In this document: positions 23,350-35,964 of the stretch, piece by piece
Layout of the letters: each line of letters starts with the position of its first letter
Numbering within the stretch: the stretch's first letter is position 1
NCBI GenBank assembly: GCA_007922225.1
Contig: ML680086.1
Location: forward strand, 13,534,783 to 13,598,782
Length of the DNA: 64,000 bases
From: Emydura subglobosa
Taxonomy: Eukaryota; Chordata; Testudines; Chelidae
Direction of reading: 5' to 3'
Notes under the pieces: model-generated
Told to the model about the DNA's origin: nothing
Seen by the model: the letters and a program-made list of their open reading frames with translations, nothing else
Database searches by the model: none
Made by a program: the position numbers and the translations under genes

Positions 23350-23463
23350 CTTATTACCACTTTGGATGTTTCAGGCTGAGTCATGCATTCAGATGGGATC
23401 TTTGTTTCCCATGTACTATCCTACAGCAGACTGGCCTGTTGATGGAAAGTAGTGATGAAACAG
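23350..23463 (-). other. ZHX3: Candidate non-coding ZHX3 exon
   Basis: On the - strand a strong donor AATAAG|GTGAGTTC (exon end 23350) is paired with an acceptor TATTTCATTCAG (exon start 23463), giving a 114-base exon that would join in order to the ZHX3 coding exon at 19434. There is no long frame. The evidence is splice-site shape only, and the acceptor is moderate. Confidence 0.25.
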
Positions 23464-26041
23464 CTGAATGAAATACCAGCACCAAAGTTATGAAGGTAAT
23501 GAAACAATGACTGCTACTTCCATAAAGGCTGACAATTCGTGTTTAATTTACTCCTATGTAATACATGTTTAAGTAAGGTAGCACAAGCCACTGTTTAGCC
23601 ATCCAAGTACTTAAACACTTTTCCTTTTCACAGGTTTAAATAGTTTTCCTTTAAACACAATTCTCCAGGGTGAAACTGGCCCAGAACAGTCAAATTCACA
23701 CCACATCAATTATTCTTGCACCAAAGCTGTCGATACAGGAGGGTAATCACTGCTTGACTGCATGGAGTGTTTGTGCCAATTTAACTATATCAATTTCAAA
23801 ACTGACAGTTAAAAACTGGTCCGACCCCTGAAGTATAAAAGTGCTTCTATTAGTACAGTTTGTTACATCAATATTAGCACTTTTACACTGGTATAAGCGG
23901 TTGCACAGATGTTTAACTGTACTGGTTTCTAAATGCACATAGTGAAATTGCTATCAACACTGTATGTAGGCTACGGATAGATGAAAATCTATGCAGCAAG
24001 TTATTCTCAGCTTTGATTAATTTTTGGCCAGTCCTTTTAAGACCCACCTTCTGATGGCAGGGGTTTACACCAGCAATGTATTGGCAGCTCGGGCGTAGGC
24101 AGACTGAATAAAATGAGCTGTACAATAGCCTGAGATCGCAGCAAATACCTGATACTCAGCTCTGGTTCAGCAGGGTGGTGTGTTAAGAAGACTGCATTTT
24201 AAAATTCTTAAACCTGAGGATCTAAACAATTGCGATCCTGTAAATAGCTACATTAACTTTAAAGATCACTCTAAAAACCAATACTGCTGCTTTAAATATG
24301 GCCCTCCCCTTACTTCCATTCTCTTTCACACACAAACAATCCACCACATTGTCGTATTATTATTTTGCTGGCTTTATGCATGTTCGTGTCATCGTTTACC
24401 AGCAAAACAGCGTGTAATGACTAAATATAAACTGTGTTTTAAATTTCAACGAGTTTGCTTTTATACAGATTAGCAAAAGAAGGTTTAAAGGGTTTCAAAA
24501 TATGCAGTGCTAGGGATGAACTTTCAGCTTTTTTTCAGCTGGATTTAACTGGTTTGGTTTTAAATGTTTCAGTGAATTAATGAGTTGGGCTGTTAATGCA
24601 AAACATTCATTCTGCACAATGCCAAGGGCCCCAATTAGAAGATTAATTTGTGACCTTTTGCAAACCTTGCCCAGAAACAAAATATTAATACACGCCATAA
24701 CAAAATGTGGAATATAGGGTAGCTATTATCCGACTGCTGGAAGCCACAAGATGGTAAGAAAACCACACCATTCGAGTTACAGACCTCTCCACAGTCCTGG
24801 GTTTTATGGGGCTGTGCTGCTTTGACCCCAAAAACCTCCTGTCCCAGTTGAAGCTAACATTTCCCACAATCAAGGCCACGGGGGAAAGGGGAGGAGCAGT
24901 TTTCCCTGGGGCTCCCATCTGAAGGAGCCCCCAAATTCAGTGTTGTTGTGACCTGGCACATGTGGGTACATTGCCACTCAGGTTTGGCGTGGCCACCCCC
25001 CTTTCTTTGTCTACAGAGAGGCAGATGAGTCAAACCTGAGCGGGATTACGTCCCACTTTGGCCACTGGAAATGTTGGGAGTTGTGGAGGTAAGGTGGTGA
25101 CAATGTTTACTTAAAAAAAAATAATAATATATACAAGTATCTTCTTTTTAGATTAGTGTAATTTGGACACAGAGACTTGCTCTGAAATTTGACATACCTC
25201 AATCTGAGAACAAATGTTCTATCAAAAAGAGAGAGAGAATAGTTTTCCTGATGCTTTATGTGCCTGTTAGCTACTCTTTCCAGGCCAGAGACAGGCTTGA
25301 TAGTTCTTTCTTTTACAAAACCAAACACATCACTGGAACTTTAATAATAGTTTTTAAACTGAAAATTTGCAAGTCCCTGGTTTGCACAATATTACGGATA
25401 TTTTTTAAAGGAGGAAGAATATGTTTTATATCAGGAAGATGTTTACATTTCAGAAGTGTTTTACTGTGTTCCTTCAACAAGCTATAATATTATATTCATA
25501 GAGCCATATTTTACTTTGGAAAAATCCACAGGTGCATCTCCCAAATATGTACCCAGAAATCCATCAGTAATTAGCGATATAAAATAACATGAATAAAGGA
25601 CTGCTGGGATCAGCCAACAAATATTCCAACCCCTGCATGTATCCAGACCCTTGGTCTCACAGCACGCTCCAGAGGTGCGCAGATAACCTGGCATAATTGC
25701 TCCAGTGTGTTTGATGTCCATCTAATATAGTCTGACCTCATTTACTGAGGCACTCCATAGGGAAGGAAAACAGATGTGTGTGTGAGAGATCAAGTGCACA
25801 TGTGCCATGGAGCTGAATCCCACACGCCTAACAGCAGTGCAGTTTCCAGGATCTGCTCTCTACGGTTAGTCATTAACATTTGTTTTGCATTTGCAACCAG
25901 CGCATGACAAATCACGTAGGAGGTCACTAGTCCAATTAATTATCCTCCTCGCTGCCAATGCACGCACCCTTCCGCTGAGTGGGGGGTGGGTTGGTGAAGA
26001 CTACTGAATTTCCAGACAGATAAGTGATGGACGGATAAAGT

Positions 26042-26119
26042 TAAGGCCTGGACTAAATATAACAAAATGCCCCCGTTTAACTAAAATCAGTTTTTAAATT
26101 CTGTGTAGAGCAGGCCTTA
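26042..26119. repeat. Short TIR element (78 bp)
   Basis: Ends TAAGGCCTGGACTAAAT and, reverse-complemented, TAAGGCCTGCTCTACAC match at 13 of 17 positions. It is a miniature relative of the element at 55721-56304, which ends in AGGCC(T/G)TGTCTAC-type repeats. Confidence 0.55.
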
Positions 26120-28989
26120 AATAGAAACAGAGTTAACACCCAGTGAGGTGAGTGGAGGCATGTCACACCTCAAGGGTGAGTCCTGACTTCCTTCTGTCTG
26201 TGGTCAGGGGTGGGGGCTCTCTTTTAGCTGAACTGGCACGGTTCTGTAGCACAGACGGAGAGGCAAGATGTGGTGAGCTTGTGAAGTGAATATGTTCCCC
26301 TCTTGAATTTCTCTGAGCCCAGCTTCCTGCACAGCAAGAATTTTCAGGTTAGAGCCATGAGACGTTCTTCCCATGTAGCCTGGGTGCAAACCCTGAGACT
26401 GGAGTGGAAATGAGCTGTTCCTGCACAGTGGGCTGTGAAGCCTGGATAGTGAGTGACAGAATTCTTCCTTCCCTCCGAAGGCCCAGAGACAGAGCCAAGA
26501 TCTGGGCTTTTGGCAATGCACAGGGGAAGACGACATTGTATGGATCGCATTCAGAAGGCTATCTTCACAACCAAAAGCCTTAGACATAGTTACTTTAGAG
26601 CTGAAAGTTCTGCAGAAACTGAGGGGCAAGACCCCATGCACTGGGTTACGTTCCAACTTAGCACAGGCTACGGACATTCTTTGTCAAGCCCTGTAGGGGA
26701 ATTTTGGATTCTCTTTATCTAGGGCCAGGTATCTGTTTGGCATCCTCTATTAAGGGGGAAGTAAACATGTGGGCAGGGAAAGTGGGAGGTACCAGGTCAT
26801 GGTTGACATTGCTCTGCCATCCAGAATCTATACCATGAGAACAGAATCCTGTAACATAAAAAGATCAGAGAACATTTAATGAAGCTCTGTTTAACCCTCT
26901 GAGGGACAGCAAATTACATGACTGTCTGATCAGTAACGTTTCCTCTGACAAAGCCCGCCTCCTCCATTGTGCTAACATCACATCCACTTAAAATCAGGGT
27001 ACCTGCAAAACAAATCATCCATCCAAGACAAACCATCAGGGCAATAACAGCCTGTTTCTATCTTCTTATCGTGTATTATACACACACACTAGGATCTCAG
27101 CAGTTTCAAGCTTTAAGAAACATCACACAGTCAACATTTGTGCTAAGGAACAAACAAACAATTTTTCTTTATGCCCAATGTTCAGGGTGCTTTATAGATT
27201 AAGCCTGGCTCTGCAAATGCATGTATAGTTTAGAGGCAGCGGAAACTGGTTGACTGAATCATCCTATTCATTCTCTGTTAGTTGGCAGAAAAGAGTAGAA
27301 TAGAGCTAGTCTCATCTAGACAGGTTTGACAAAGCCATTCATTTACATTTTGGTACTTCTAAGCGCAACTCTATTTGGTCACTTAAAGCACATGTTTAAG
27401 AGGAATTCTCTCCATTACCTTGCAATCATTTTTGTTTACCCATTTCAAGCTGCTTTTATTAAGCCGTCATCAGCTTATGAACCGCAGTCTGTGTGTGTGA
27501 CCAGGTCCCTCCAAAAAAGTTGTCAACTTGCCAACGTCATTGTTATTTGTGAAGGAAGTTATACTCTACGTTAACACTGCGGGAGTCATGATAATTATCT
27601 TCTGTTTTTCAGAGGAGCATGCAACCAAGATAGATTATGGGCTAGAAAGAGGTAGCTGTAACAGAACATAATCACAGTATAACAATAGATCACTGGGATA
27701 ATATAACCTTTAGACTACTGGCAACATGCCGCTGTTTGAGCAAGCCTACCTGCTATATTTCAATAGAATGTCAGTATTAACAAAAAAAAAAACAAGCATC
27801 CTCCAGAAGTCTGCATGCTTCTGTTTGAACGTTAATCCCTTTACTCCTTTTATTTTTTCCTCATTTGTATGACCAAGTACCAAATATGCTAAATGCTACA
27901 TACCCATTTCATACCACTGAAGGTCTGTTGCACGTGAGCTTCATTACAGGTTAGCTCTTAATTGTGCTATCTTTGTAAGGCATGAGGAAGTCTGACAAGG
28001 CAGCAACCTAGTCTGCTAAGTGGCGTCAGCACTCCAACAAGTATATTTCGGCACATTCATCGGTGCCCCAGAAGCTGATGAACATAGCTAGACCTGTTTG
28101 TCAAGAACAAGGCTGACTCTTAATGTGATGGAAATGGAGACTGTTCTCAATAATCCCTGTACTGGAATCCTTAAATATCCAGAACTCAAGATGTTTGCTT
28201 AGCCTTCTGTAAGCCAATGCCAGATGGTAAAGACGACAAAGCTTGGCTGGAATACCATTGATTTCCCCAACCTTTTCATTCTACAAACCACTCCACGTGA
28301 GAAACATTATCTCATGGACTCATCTCCCTGAACAACTCCAACACTGTTCAGTTTGCAAAACCTGTGGAACACCAGGAAGGCTTCTAGAGACAACCAATTG
28401 GTGAAGGACGACTGTCTGAGAACCGCTGCCATCAGTGTGAGACACCAGATGGTGTTTCTCATACAGGTTAAAGAAATACGTCAGTTCATCTATTTCCAGG
28501 CCTTCATCTGTGGCAGCACTATGGCTGTGAACGCCATTAAGTGTGCTGGTGCTATGCAAAACAGCATTTGAATGCTGCAAGATGCAGAGGTTTATAAATC
28601 CACCAAGGTTCTGATTTCCATCACTTGAACTTTACTGGATGTTGCTTACTTTTGCTTGTATACCATAGAGTTGTATTTTAATCTAGGATAATACTATATA
28701 ATACTGTGTTCACGGCTTGCATAATGTACATCAGTTTCTAGCACAGGTTGCTTAGAGCTCATAATCAGGTATCCGAGCTTAATGGCTCACAAATAATTTG
28801 GTAAGAAGTGAAACTGCTGCTTTAGCAGAGTCAGCTCTCTCTACAATATCCTGGTAGTTTAATATTACTCCACAGTCCTATCTGGGAAAGAAAGCCGAAT
28901 CTTCCCCTACACATTTTCACTCACTGACTGCTGAACACCATACACAACACTGGAACCAAGCCAAGAAGTGGGCATCTGACACTGATTCC

Positions 28990-29514
28990 TCATACGATGG
29001 CAAAGAGCTCAGAGAGGATTTCTTCCAGCTCTTGAAGGACGTCAGGATCGGATTTATCTTGGTCATTGTTTGGATTTCTGGTAACATCATTTAGATCTTT
29101 TAATAGGCAGAGGAAGGGAGGGTGGGCAGCAGATGCTGCAGAAGGCTGGTTGACCATTCACACATGTAAGTGCTATACAACCACTGAGCAAAGGCATCAA
29201 TTTGCTTTCTGATTGTACTGTGCTCAGGACAATGGGAACTCAATCTGGCCAATGTCTCTAGGCATGACTGTATTATTAATGTCAAACAATACCGAGACCA
29301 CCTTATACACCAGCAGTGGAATGAATGGCTTCAAGAAACACACCAATGAAACCATGTTAGGACTCACCTAAGTTGCCAACTCTGCTACAGACGCACGTTG
29401 ATTACAAGCTGCCAAGAGGCCGCATAAGACATAGAGAGGTAATTCCAAGAAAGTCATAGGGCGGAACAGTCCAAGAATTATATGCTCCAAATTTTTAAAG
29501 GGGGAAATATCAGA
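28990..29514 (-). pseudogene. Possible decayed multi-exon gene fragment (unidentified)
   Basis: Three protein-like blocks follow one another on the - strand. Block 1 (29368-29514) is preceded by a TACTAAAT...AACAG acceptor and ends at TAG|GTGAGT. It reads SDISPFKNLEHIILGLFRPM then TFLELPLYVLCGLLAACNQR. Block 2 (29163-29267) follows an AATACAG acceptor and reads SCLETLARLSSHCPEHSTIR and KQIDAFAQWLYSTYM. Block 3 (28990-29097) reads DLNDVTRNPNNDQDKSDPDV and LQELEEILSELFAIV then TGA. The composition suggests a helical protein C-terminus. A stop sits exactly at the end of block 1, where CAG to TAG would explain it, and blocks 2 and 3 do not join in one frame. I do not recognise the parent. Chance open frames remain possible. 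Confidence 0.3.
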
Positions 29515-30989
29515 CTGTTACATTTAGTATTTTACGCATGCTACACTGCTACTGTGCCGAGTTTACTTTCTGCAGTGCAGATTGTTCCCTAACACAGTAC
29601 TATATCCCCTTCCCAAAAGTGTTTCTGCATTACTTTATTCATCTTGCATGTTTGCAGCGTGCCAAGTTAGACAGCACTGGCTTAGGATCCACTAACATTT
29701 CCTAATGTACTGATATCGTAACTGAAAAGCCAACTGCAAACTTTTAAACTCAAAGGTAACAAAACAGGACTGGCAGGTCAGAAGAGTATGGATTTTTCTT
29801 CCCTAGAGCCCTGCTTAAAGAACACTCTTCTGTAGCTATGGTTGATCTCTTTTGCAGCTTTTTTTTTTTTGAATATGCTAGTTTATGGCAATGTTTTCTC
29901 TGTTCACTGAACTGGCTCATTCTTTTAGTAGAACAAACTGTTCCATGTTGAGGCAGGAGTTGGCTGTTTTAACAAAGGATTTTTCCCTTCTGACAGTGTG
30001 TTGCAAAAGACCCAAAATCAGTTAGTAGCCAAGTTACAAAAGGTCAGAAGAGGCTAGTCAAGCAATGGGTGTACTGTATTTCCTGTGTGTCATAGCCAGG
30101 AAAGGAAATGGGTGGGGAGAAAATGCATGAAATTCTGACCTGAAATAATACGTCTAACTAGTAATCAAAGCAGAACAGGCTTTTAAACAGACATACACAG
30201 TAGGCCTAACAGTACACTATTTCTTTTTTGGATGACTAGGTTTGTTAGGAGAGGTTAAGACACATTAACCGTCATGCCTTCACAGTCATCCCTCTGTGTG
30301 TGAATAAGATAAAGGCAGACCCAACTTTTAAGTTCTACTGGTGAAAAGAAAAGGCAGCTCTATGCTTTTTCCTGAAGCTATTTTAAAGCACTACTGCTTT
30401 CATTTCTCTCAGTCAGCCAAATGACCCTTCACAAGTCAAAAAATTCTCACTAGTTACTATTCAAACAGCACAAAGCCCAAGGAAATGGTTTTTATCATGG
30501 GAAGCCTGTGGAGGTTGTGTTGTGCTGAAACTATCGCAAGACCCACAACTTGTAAGGCAGGTTTGTGGACTTGCAGATTGTCCTGCAATGTATGCAGAAG
30601 TTCAGCCATCCAACTAACTGCAAATGTACAGGTCAGACACAGAGATTCATTGGGGTCTTATATGGGCCAGGAGGGTAAATTTCACCCAATATAAAATGTC
30701 TTTTTTTCAACTATGAATTATAAGTGACCCAGTGGTGGAAAAGCAATGGGACACTGGCAACGTGTGGATCAAAGGAGGTAACAAAGCCAATTTCCTACCT
30801 GCTTTATAATAAAAGAAATCTCTAGTGCCTAAACCACAAACATTTTCTTCTGATTTTTAAGCCATTATTAAGGAAAGCTGGAAACTGATTTGCTCTCTCC
30901 TCCACTGGGCTCCTACATAGCTAGTATCACAAATGAGATCTCTGTTGGACCAAATCGGGTGCAATTTTCTTTCAACATCATCAGTGTCA

Positions 30990-31085
30990 GTGTTCATTAT
31001 TATTTGTAGGAGCCCTAGTAGTTGACCAGAACCCCATTGTGCCAGGTGCTGTATAAAAACAGGATAAAATGATCATCCCTGGACT
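30990..31085 (-). repeat. SINE/L2-type 3' tail, reverse orientation
   Basis: ATTATTATTTGTAGGAGCCC, CCCATTGTGCCAGGTGCTGT and AAAACAGGATAAAATGATC are the reverse of the tail seen at 61150-61275 (…TTTGTACAGCAGCTAGG…CAATACAAATAAT). Confidence 0.6.
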
Positions 31086-31485
31086 GCTCTTTATTATCAA
31101 TGGGATCTGCATCAGCTGCCAGCAGTCAAGGTCTTATTGCTTTAAGCATTTACAGGCCTCACAACAGCCCTGAGTGGCAAGGATTAGAGAGGAATCACTC
31201 ACCACTGAAATGCTGCCACCTTTGGGGTAGAAAGTGGCAGGTGTTTAATAATGTGCAACAGTGCTACGTAACAGGTGAGGGCAAGAAGTGAAGAATACTG
31301 CATCTAGCTGAAACCGATGAGGGAAATTAGGGACATAGTGTAATTCTAGAACTGGAGTTTGTCCCAATATCATGTATTTTAACATGTCTACTCTTAAAGG
31401 AGTGCCATAGGAGTTTTGTTTATTATCTTAAATGGTCAAGATCGTGGACTTGAGACTCAGATGAATGAAAACTTCAGTAGGATAG

Positions 31486-31740
31486 GACCAGATTTTCAAG
31501 TGCTCAACTGGAACTAGATTTTCAAATGCACTCATCTTCCACAGAAGCACCTGAATAAGGGCCAGATTTCCAAAAGGGCTGGGCATCCAGCAGTTCCCAC
31601 TGCAACACCTAAGGCCACATGATCTAAAGAGCTCGGCACGCAAAAGGCTAAGTGATTTTCAAAGTCTGGCCATTTATTCCGGTGCCTAAATGGGAGTTGA
31701 GCTCCTTGGAGAATCTGACCCAAAGTGTGAGTGCTGAATT
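31486..31740. repeat. Palindromic GGCCAGATTTTCAAA-family repeat
   Basis: GGACCAGATTTTCAAG appears at the left, GGGCCAGATTTCCAAAAGG in the middle and GATTTTCAAAGTCTGGCC at the right, in inverted arrangement. It belongs to a dispersed self-complementary family with other copies at 10800, 37249, 47046, 48640 and 55500. Confidence 0.6.
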
Positions 31741-33879
31741 TTTTTTGAAAATCTTGTGTCTAACACCTGGTTGTTGCATTGGTTCAACACTGACTCTCTG
31801 AAGAGCACCACCTACTGAATCACCCACACCACTTCCTGCAGCGCCCATGTGTACCTTTTGAGATCTCCCATTCATGGAGGGTACTAACGTGGCTAGACCC
31901 TACTTTCTATGCTTGTGGCCCCAACAGATCTCACAAGAAAATATGATGGCATTGCTGAAGGCCAGTGACTAATTACTCTGACTACACCCTGATCAGTTGA
32001 CAGTGGATCTTTTAATTAGGACAGCATTCAAGAGAAACTGGACTGTCTGTGTTTTCTCCTCTAACAATAAGCCTATATTTATTTGAAGATTGATATTAAG
32101 GAGCAGATGGATCTAAATCATCATTTAAAATTCCAATGAGTGAAACCTTGGATTCAGCAGCATTGGAGCCAAAATGATTCAATTTCTGCTTCCCTTTTGT
32201 TTTGAAAACTTATTTTCATTTAAAAAAGATTTGTTGATCCACTGTAATCTGGACAGTACACAGTGGATGGAACACAGCTGGAGAATTATTCACACTGTGA
32301 ACCTTGCTTGACAGAGCTCCTCTCTTTCTCTGGCAGTTTAGAATGGCACTTTGAATGCATTATCCTTACACAGGTGACTCAGTTATGTTTTATTAAGGTA
32401 GCTCTCTCTTCTAGTAGTCAGCTGTGAGCTAAAAGCAGTTATTTGCTGCTCGAAGCTAAAAGATTTTTCTTAATATCAAGACATTTCAGTTAGTTTAAAG
32501 TACCGAGAAACAAAGCAAATCATAACTTCTTTATCATCCCCCCAGATGATTCAATTGGCCTCTTCCATGTCTAACTTCTGGGATTTCACCTCATCTAAAA
32601 ATGACTTAGCAGGAAATTAGGACGACTAAGCACAGAAACTGCTGAAAGCCCAGGAAAGCAGGATCCTGCTCTTGAAGTTCTCCCTAGTTTTCTCTAGTGC
32701 CCAGCTCCTATGGGTCGACATGGCTAATAACTGATTTTTTCTAACCTCCATGGCTTCACAGTCCTTCAAAATAAATACTTGGCCAGTTTCAAGTAATTTC
32801 CAAACAAACCTCTGCCAAGGGATTCAGCTACTTACGTACAGCCCTCATCAGGGTGTTCTATGAAAACCAGTAATGGTGAGCTAGCTAAAGTAGACGTTTT
32901 ACGGGCTGGTTTGCCACGTTCGTGTAGGGGTAGTTCTCTAGGGCTAGTTCAATATTTGACCTCTCTGCTGAGACTCAGCTGGTGGTGTTTCTTGCTGTAT
33001 GGACAGGAGCTCACCAAGTCACTGATAGCTGTTTGATGGATGTATCGGGTGAACAAGAGAGACACTAAAGAGCTGTGACGGCCCATTTAAGAGGGTTTTG
33101 GTTTTCAGATAGAGGTCTCCCTGCAAACCTTATTTCAAACTATTGATGCACTAATTAACTTGTGGATCAGGAGAATGCCTTAATATGGAGAATTTCATTT
33201 TAAGAATTCTAGGCATGCTGGAAGAATAGCTTCCCAGTCACTGATTAGTGTGCACACCCATGAACTGCCAAAAATCTGCTAACCTCCACTTTGTATTCAA
33301 AGCTTTATACAATAGAGTATATTATTTTAAAACCTTTCACAGACCAGTTTGGGGAACTTAGAGTTGCAATTTGAAAGAATTAAAATTCAAATAACACCAT
33401 ATTATCCAATTTTGCTATATCCCTGAATATTTTAAAGGTATTAGATGGTGTTAATATTACAATTTCCCCTTCCACTAGTGACACACATTCAAAGCTCTAA
33501 ATCAAATCTTAGTAGGGCTTGGTAAAACCAAAAATGTAGGAAAAAGTAATAAAGGAAATTACTACCATTATGAAAGTTTACCTGAGTGCAATGGTAAATC
33601 TATAAAGTTACCTTAAAGAAAAAAAAGAGTAAGCGTTCTATATTGATATATCTTAAAGTATATCCTGAAACTAGTTTACTACTTCTTTACATCCCATTCT
33701 CTACTCCTGTATGAAAAAATGAAGTATACTCACTTATAACCAAAGGTGGGGGGTTTTTTTTGTTTGGGGCGGGGGGAGGGTTAAAGATAACCTCTTATCA
33801 TCCCCACTCCTGAGATGCACCAATCCTGCAACTTGGCAGGTGCCTTGATCTGACAAATAGGACAAAGAAGCCACTTGAC

Positions 33880-34085
33880 AAAGAAACAAGATTACTTACC
33901 TACAACTGGAGTTCTCTGAGTGGTGCCTTTGTACATTCCCATTTGCGGGACCAAGTGCCTAACAAGCTGCACTGTCCCAAGAGTGGGGATGTGCAGAGTC
34001 CACTCAAATGTGAACAAAAAGTTTTCCAGCAGCTCTCTGCTGGGCAGGTGAAACTCTGCATCAGTCCCAGGTTCTACTCACTTTG
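33880..34085. repeat. Dispersed repeat with ATTACTTACCT edge
   Basis: The edge AAGATTACTTACCTACAACT followed by GGAGTTCTCTGAGTGGTG, CATTCCC and a GTGGGGATGTGCAGAG block resembles a common turtle interspersed family (…TACTTACC…TGGAGTTCTTTGAGATG…) that I know only by its general look. On the - strand its edge is a near-perfect splice donor. Confidence 0.5.
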
Positions 34086-34432
34086 AATCTTTTGTGGAGT
34101 GAGTATGCAGTAACTTACATTTTGGCTCCAATGTAATTTACAAAGTCTATCTAGTAGTTCATCTTTCAGAAAGCCGGATGAATCATTGTAAAACAGAATC
34201 AAGAAACTGTCTGGGTTCCATAAAGTGCCTGGAATCTGTGTCCCTCTAGAGAGAAAACTGACTAGGTTGCAAATAGTTGTATCTACCCAAATCAGATGTC
34301 CTGAAAGTTCACTCACGAAGGGAGGATAGATGTAGAGAATGGGTTTATGCCAATTTTGTTTTTTATATGATGCATAAAGAAGGCCTGACTGCTGGGTTTT
34401 ACTACCTGGCATGTCTATTTCCCTGATTGTTT

Positions 34433-34545
34433 GTAGTGTTGTTGTAGCTATGTTGGTCCCAGGATCTGAGAGACACAAGGTAGGTGTGATAATATCTTTT
34501 ACTGGACCAATTTCTGTTGGTGGAAGGGACAAGCTTTCGAGCTGA
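34433..34545 (+). repeat. Single arm of the 766-1020 repeat family
   Basis: GTGTTGTTGTAGCTATGTTG, GTCCCAGGATCTGAGAGACA, AATATCTTTTACTGGACCAA and TTTCTGTTGGTGGAAGGGAC align in order with 766-870. The upstream half of the 152-codon frame at 34074-34532 (- strand) is made of this repeat. Confidence 0.7.
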
Positions 34546-35149
34546 TTGTTTTTTAAGTTAGACTAGACTGATTGGAGAACTAGTAGGCCTATGACAACAT
34601 CACCCATAGCAAGGAAGTGAACCTCAGGGGAGAGAGGAAAGGATTTTTATTAACTTTTAAACTTTTGATTTGTTTTGTTCTTGTTATAACCTATTTAACA
34701 AAAATCCTTGGGAGAAAAACTCTGTTAGGAGTCCAGCAGTCCCTCCCCTTCAATTAAGGGTTGAGAAAAGAATTATTTAGGTATACTACTGTAAGCAAGA
34801 GCCCAATCTGGCCACCTTTCTTCTCATCATCTGATGTAACTGAGGTATTCGCTCATGTCTCTTCATTTTAGATTATTCCTTCAGCTCAGTGAAGGTCATA
34901 AGACTACCCCCCCCCTTTCTTTTTTTCCCCCAGAATGTAGTGACTACCCTTCATTTAGTCATTCTAAATCACTCAGTGTTGTCAAGAGTGTGCATGGTGC
35001 AGTATAGATGACTCATTGTGTTTAGCTTAACTGACAGCTAACAGCACGATAAACTAAACTCCAGCAGGATTCTGCACAGGAGAGCATACTGGAAAAGTGT
35101 GTGAGTAGTGTCAGCATGCAACCCACAAAATAAAGGCATGCAGAAGACT

Positions 35150-35225
35150 GGATGGCTCAGGAGCATGCTAATGGACTTACAGAGCCTTTCTTTTCCAGGT
35201 CACCGGTTCAAATCCAACCCAGGTA
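35150..35225 (+). repeat. tRNA-derived SINE head fragment
   Basis: GGATGGCTCAGGAGCATGC is A-box-like, and GGTCACCGGTTCAAATCC carries a good B box (GGTTCAAATCC at 35204-35214). The pol III box spacing fits a tRNA-related SINE. It is not a functional tRNA, as no acceptor stem can be formed. Confidence 0.5.
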
Positions 35226-35951
35226 AGCCAGAATCAACAGATGCACCTCTGGGCAGGGAGCTGGTGGTCTAAGTCCATTTTGTAGTGTACGTTTGTCCAC
35301 TATAGCACGAAACCCATCACCACAATTGACACTTGTCCCAGTGATGGAGGTCACTCTTAGAAAGAGCCCAAGGATAAAGCAGTAGTGGTTTGGGATTAAC
35401 TAGCATGACAGCATATGGAAAGCTTGCTGCTGCTGCCGCCCATACTGTGAATACAGAAAGCCGATCAATCTCCATGGCTATCAATCTATCACCTTTACCC
35501 TGCACTAAACGAACAATGAGAGAGTGTGAGCAATGGTAACAATATAAATAAATCAGGGTGTTACTAAGGTTTGTAAGGAGAGTCATATTCACAGTTACGC
35601 TGCCACAAACTAACTACTTATTCTAAATCTGCTTTAAGTCTGAAACCCTGAAGTATACATTTATTTAGCTACTGGTAGATTTGCTGAGCTGTGAAACGCC
35701 ACTCAGCATCCAGGGCCAAGGGAGGAAAAAACAATCTTTGTTTTTCCAAGCAGTCGCTTTCTTTGAGTTTGGAGAGATGAGAAGAGAGCATGGAAGCATC
35801 TTAATGGAACAGCACCAAAGCGACAGCGTGTCAAGTGGGATAAAGCGCAGGACGGTAAGAATTCCTCTGTGCAGAAGCCTGCAATGGGGTCACTGTAATC
35901 ACCTGCAGGGAAAAGATTAAGTGGATGGATGTCTACAATATCAGGGAGAGT

Positions 35952-35964
35952 GGGGGGGGGGGGG
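35952..35964. repeat. Poly(G) run
   Basis: Thirteen consecutive Gs. Simple repeat in the ZHX3 intronic region. Confidence 0.9.

Noticed and set aside
26204..26677. 157-codon open frame on the - strand
   Set aside because: No domain, no splice context and no conserved pattern; treated as a chance frame.
28320..28580. 86-codon frame (- strand) downstream of the possible pseudogene, followed by another open stretch near 28100-28270
   Set aside because: It looks protein-like (EIDELTYFFNLYEKHHLV) but lies after the fragment's stop, with no joining frame. Frames of this length are common by chance here. Naming a parent gene from memory could not be justified.
34074..34532. 152-codon open frame on the - strand
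   Set aside because: Its N-terminal part is translated from the dispersed repeat at 34433-34545, and the rest has no recognisable similarity.
35150..35225. Possible tRNA gene
   Set aside because: Only A- and B-box-like words are present, with no cloverleaf or acceptor stem; it is a SINE head.
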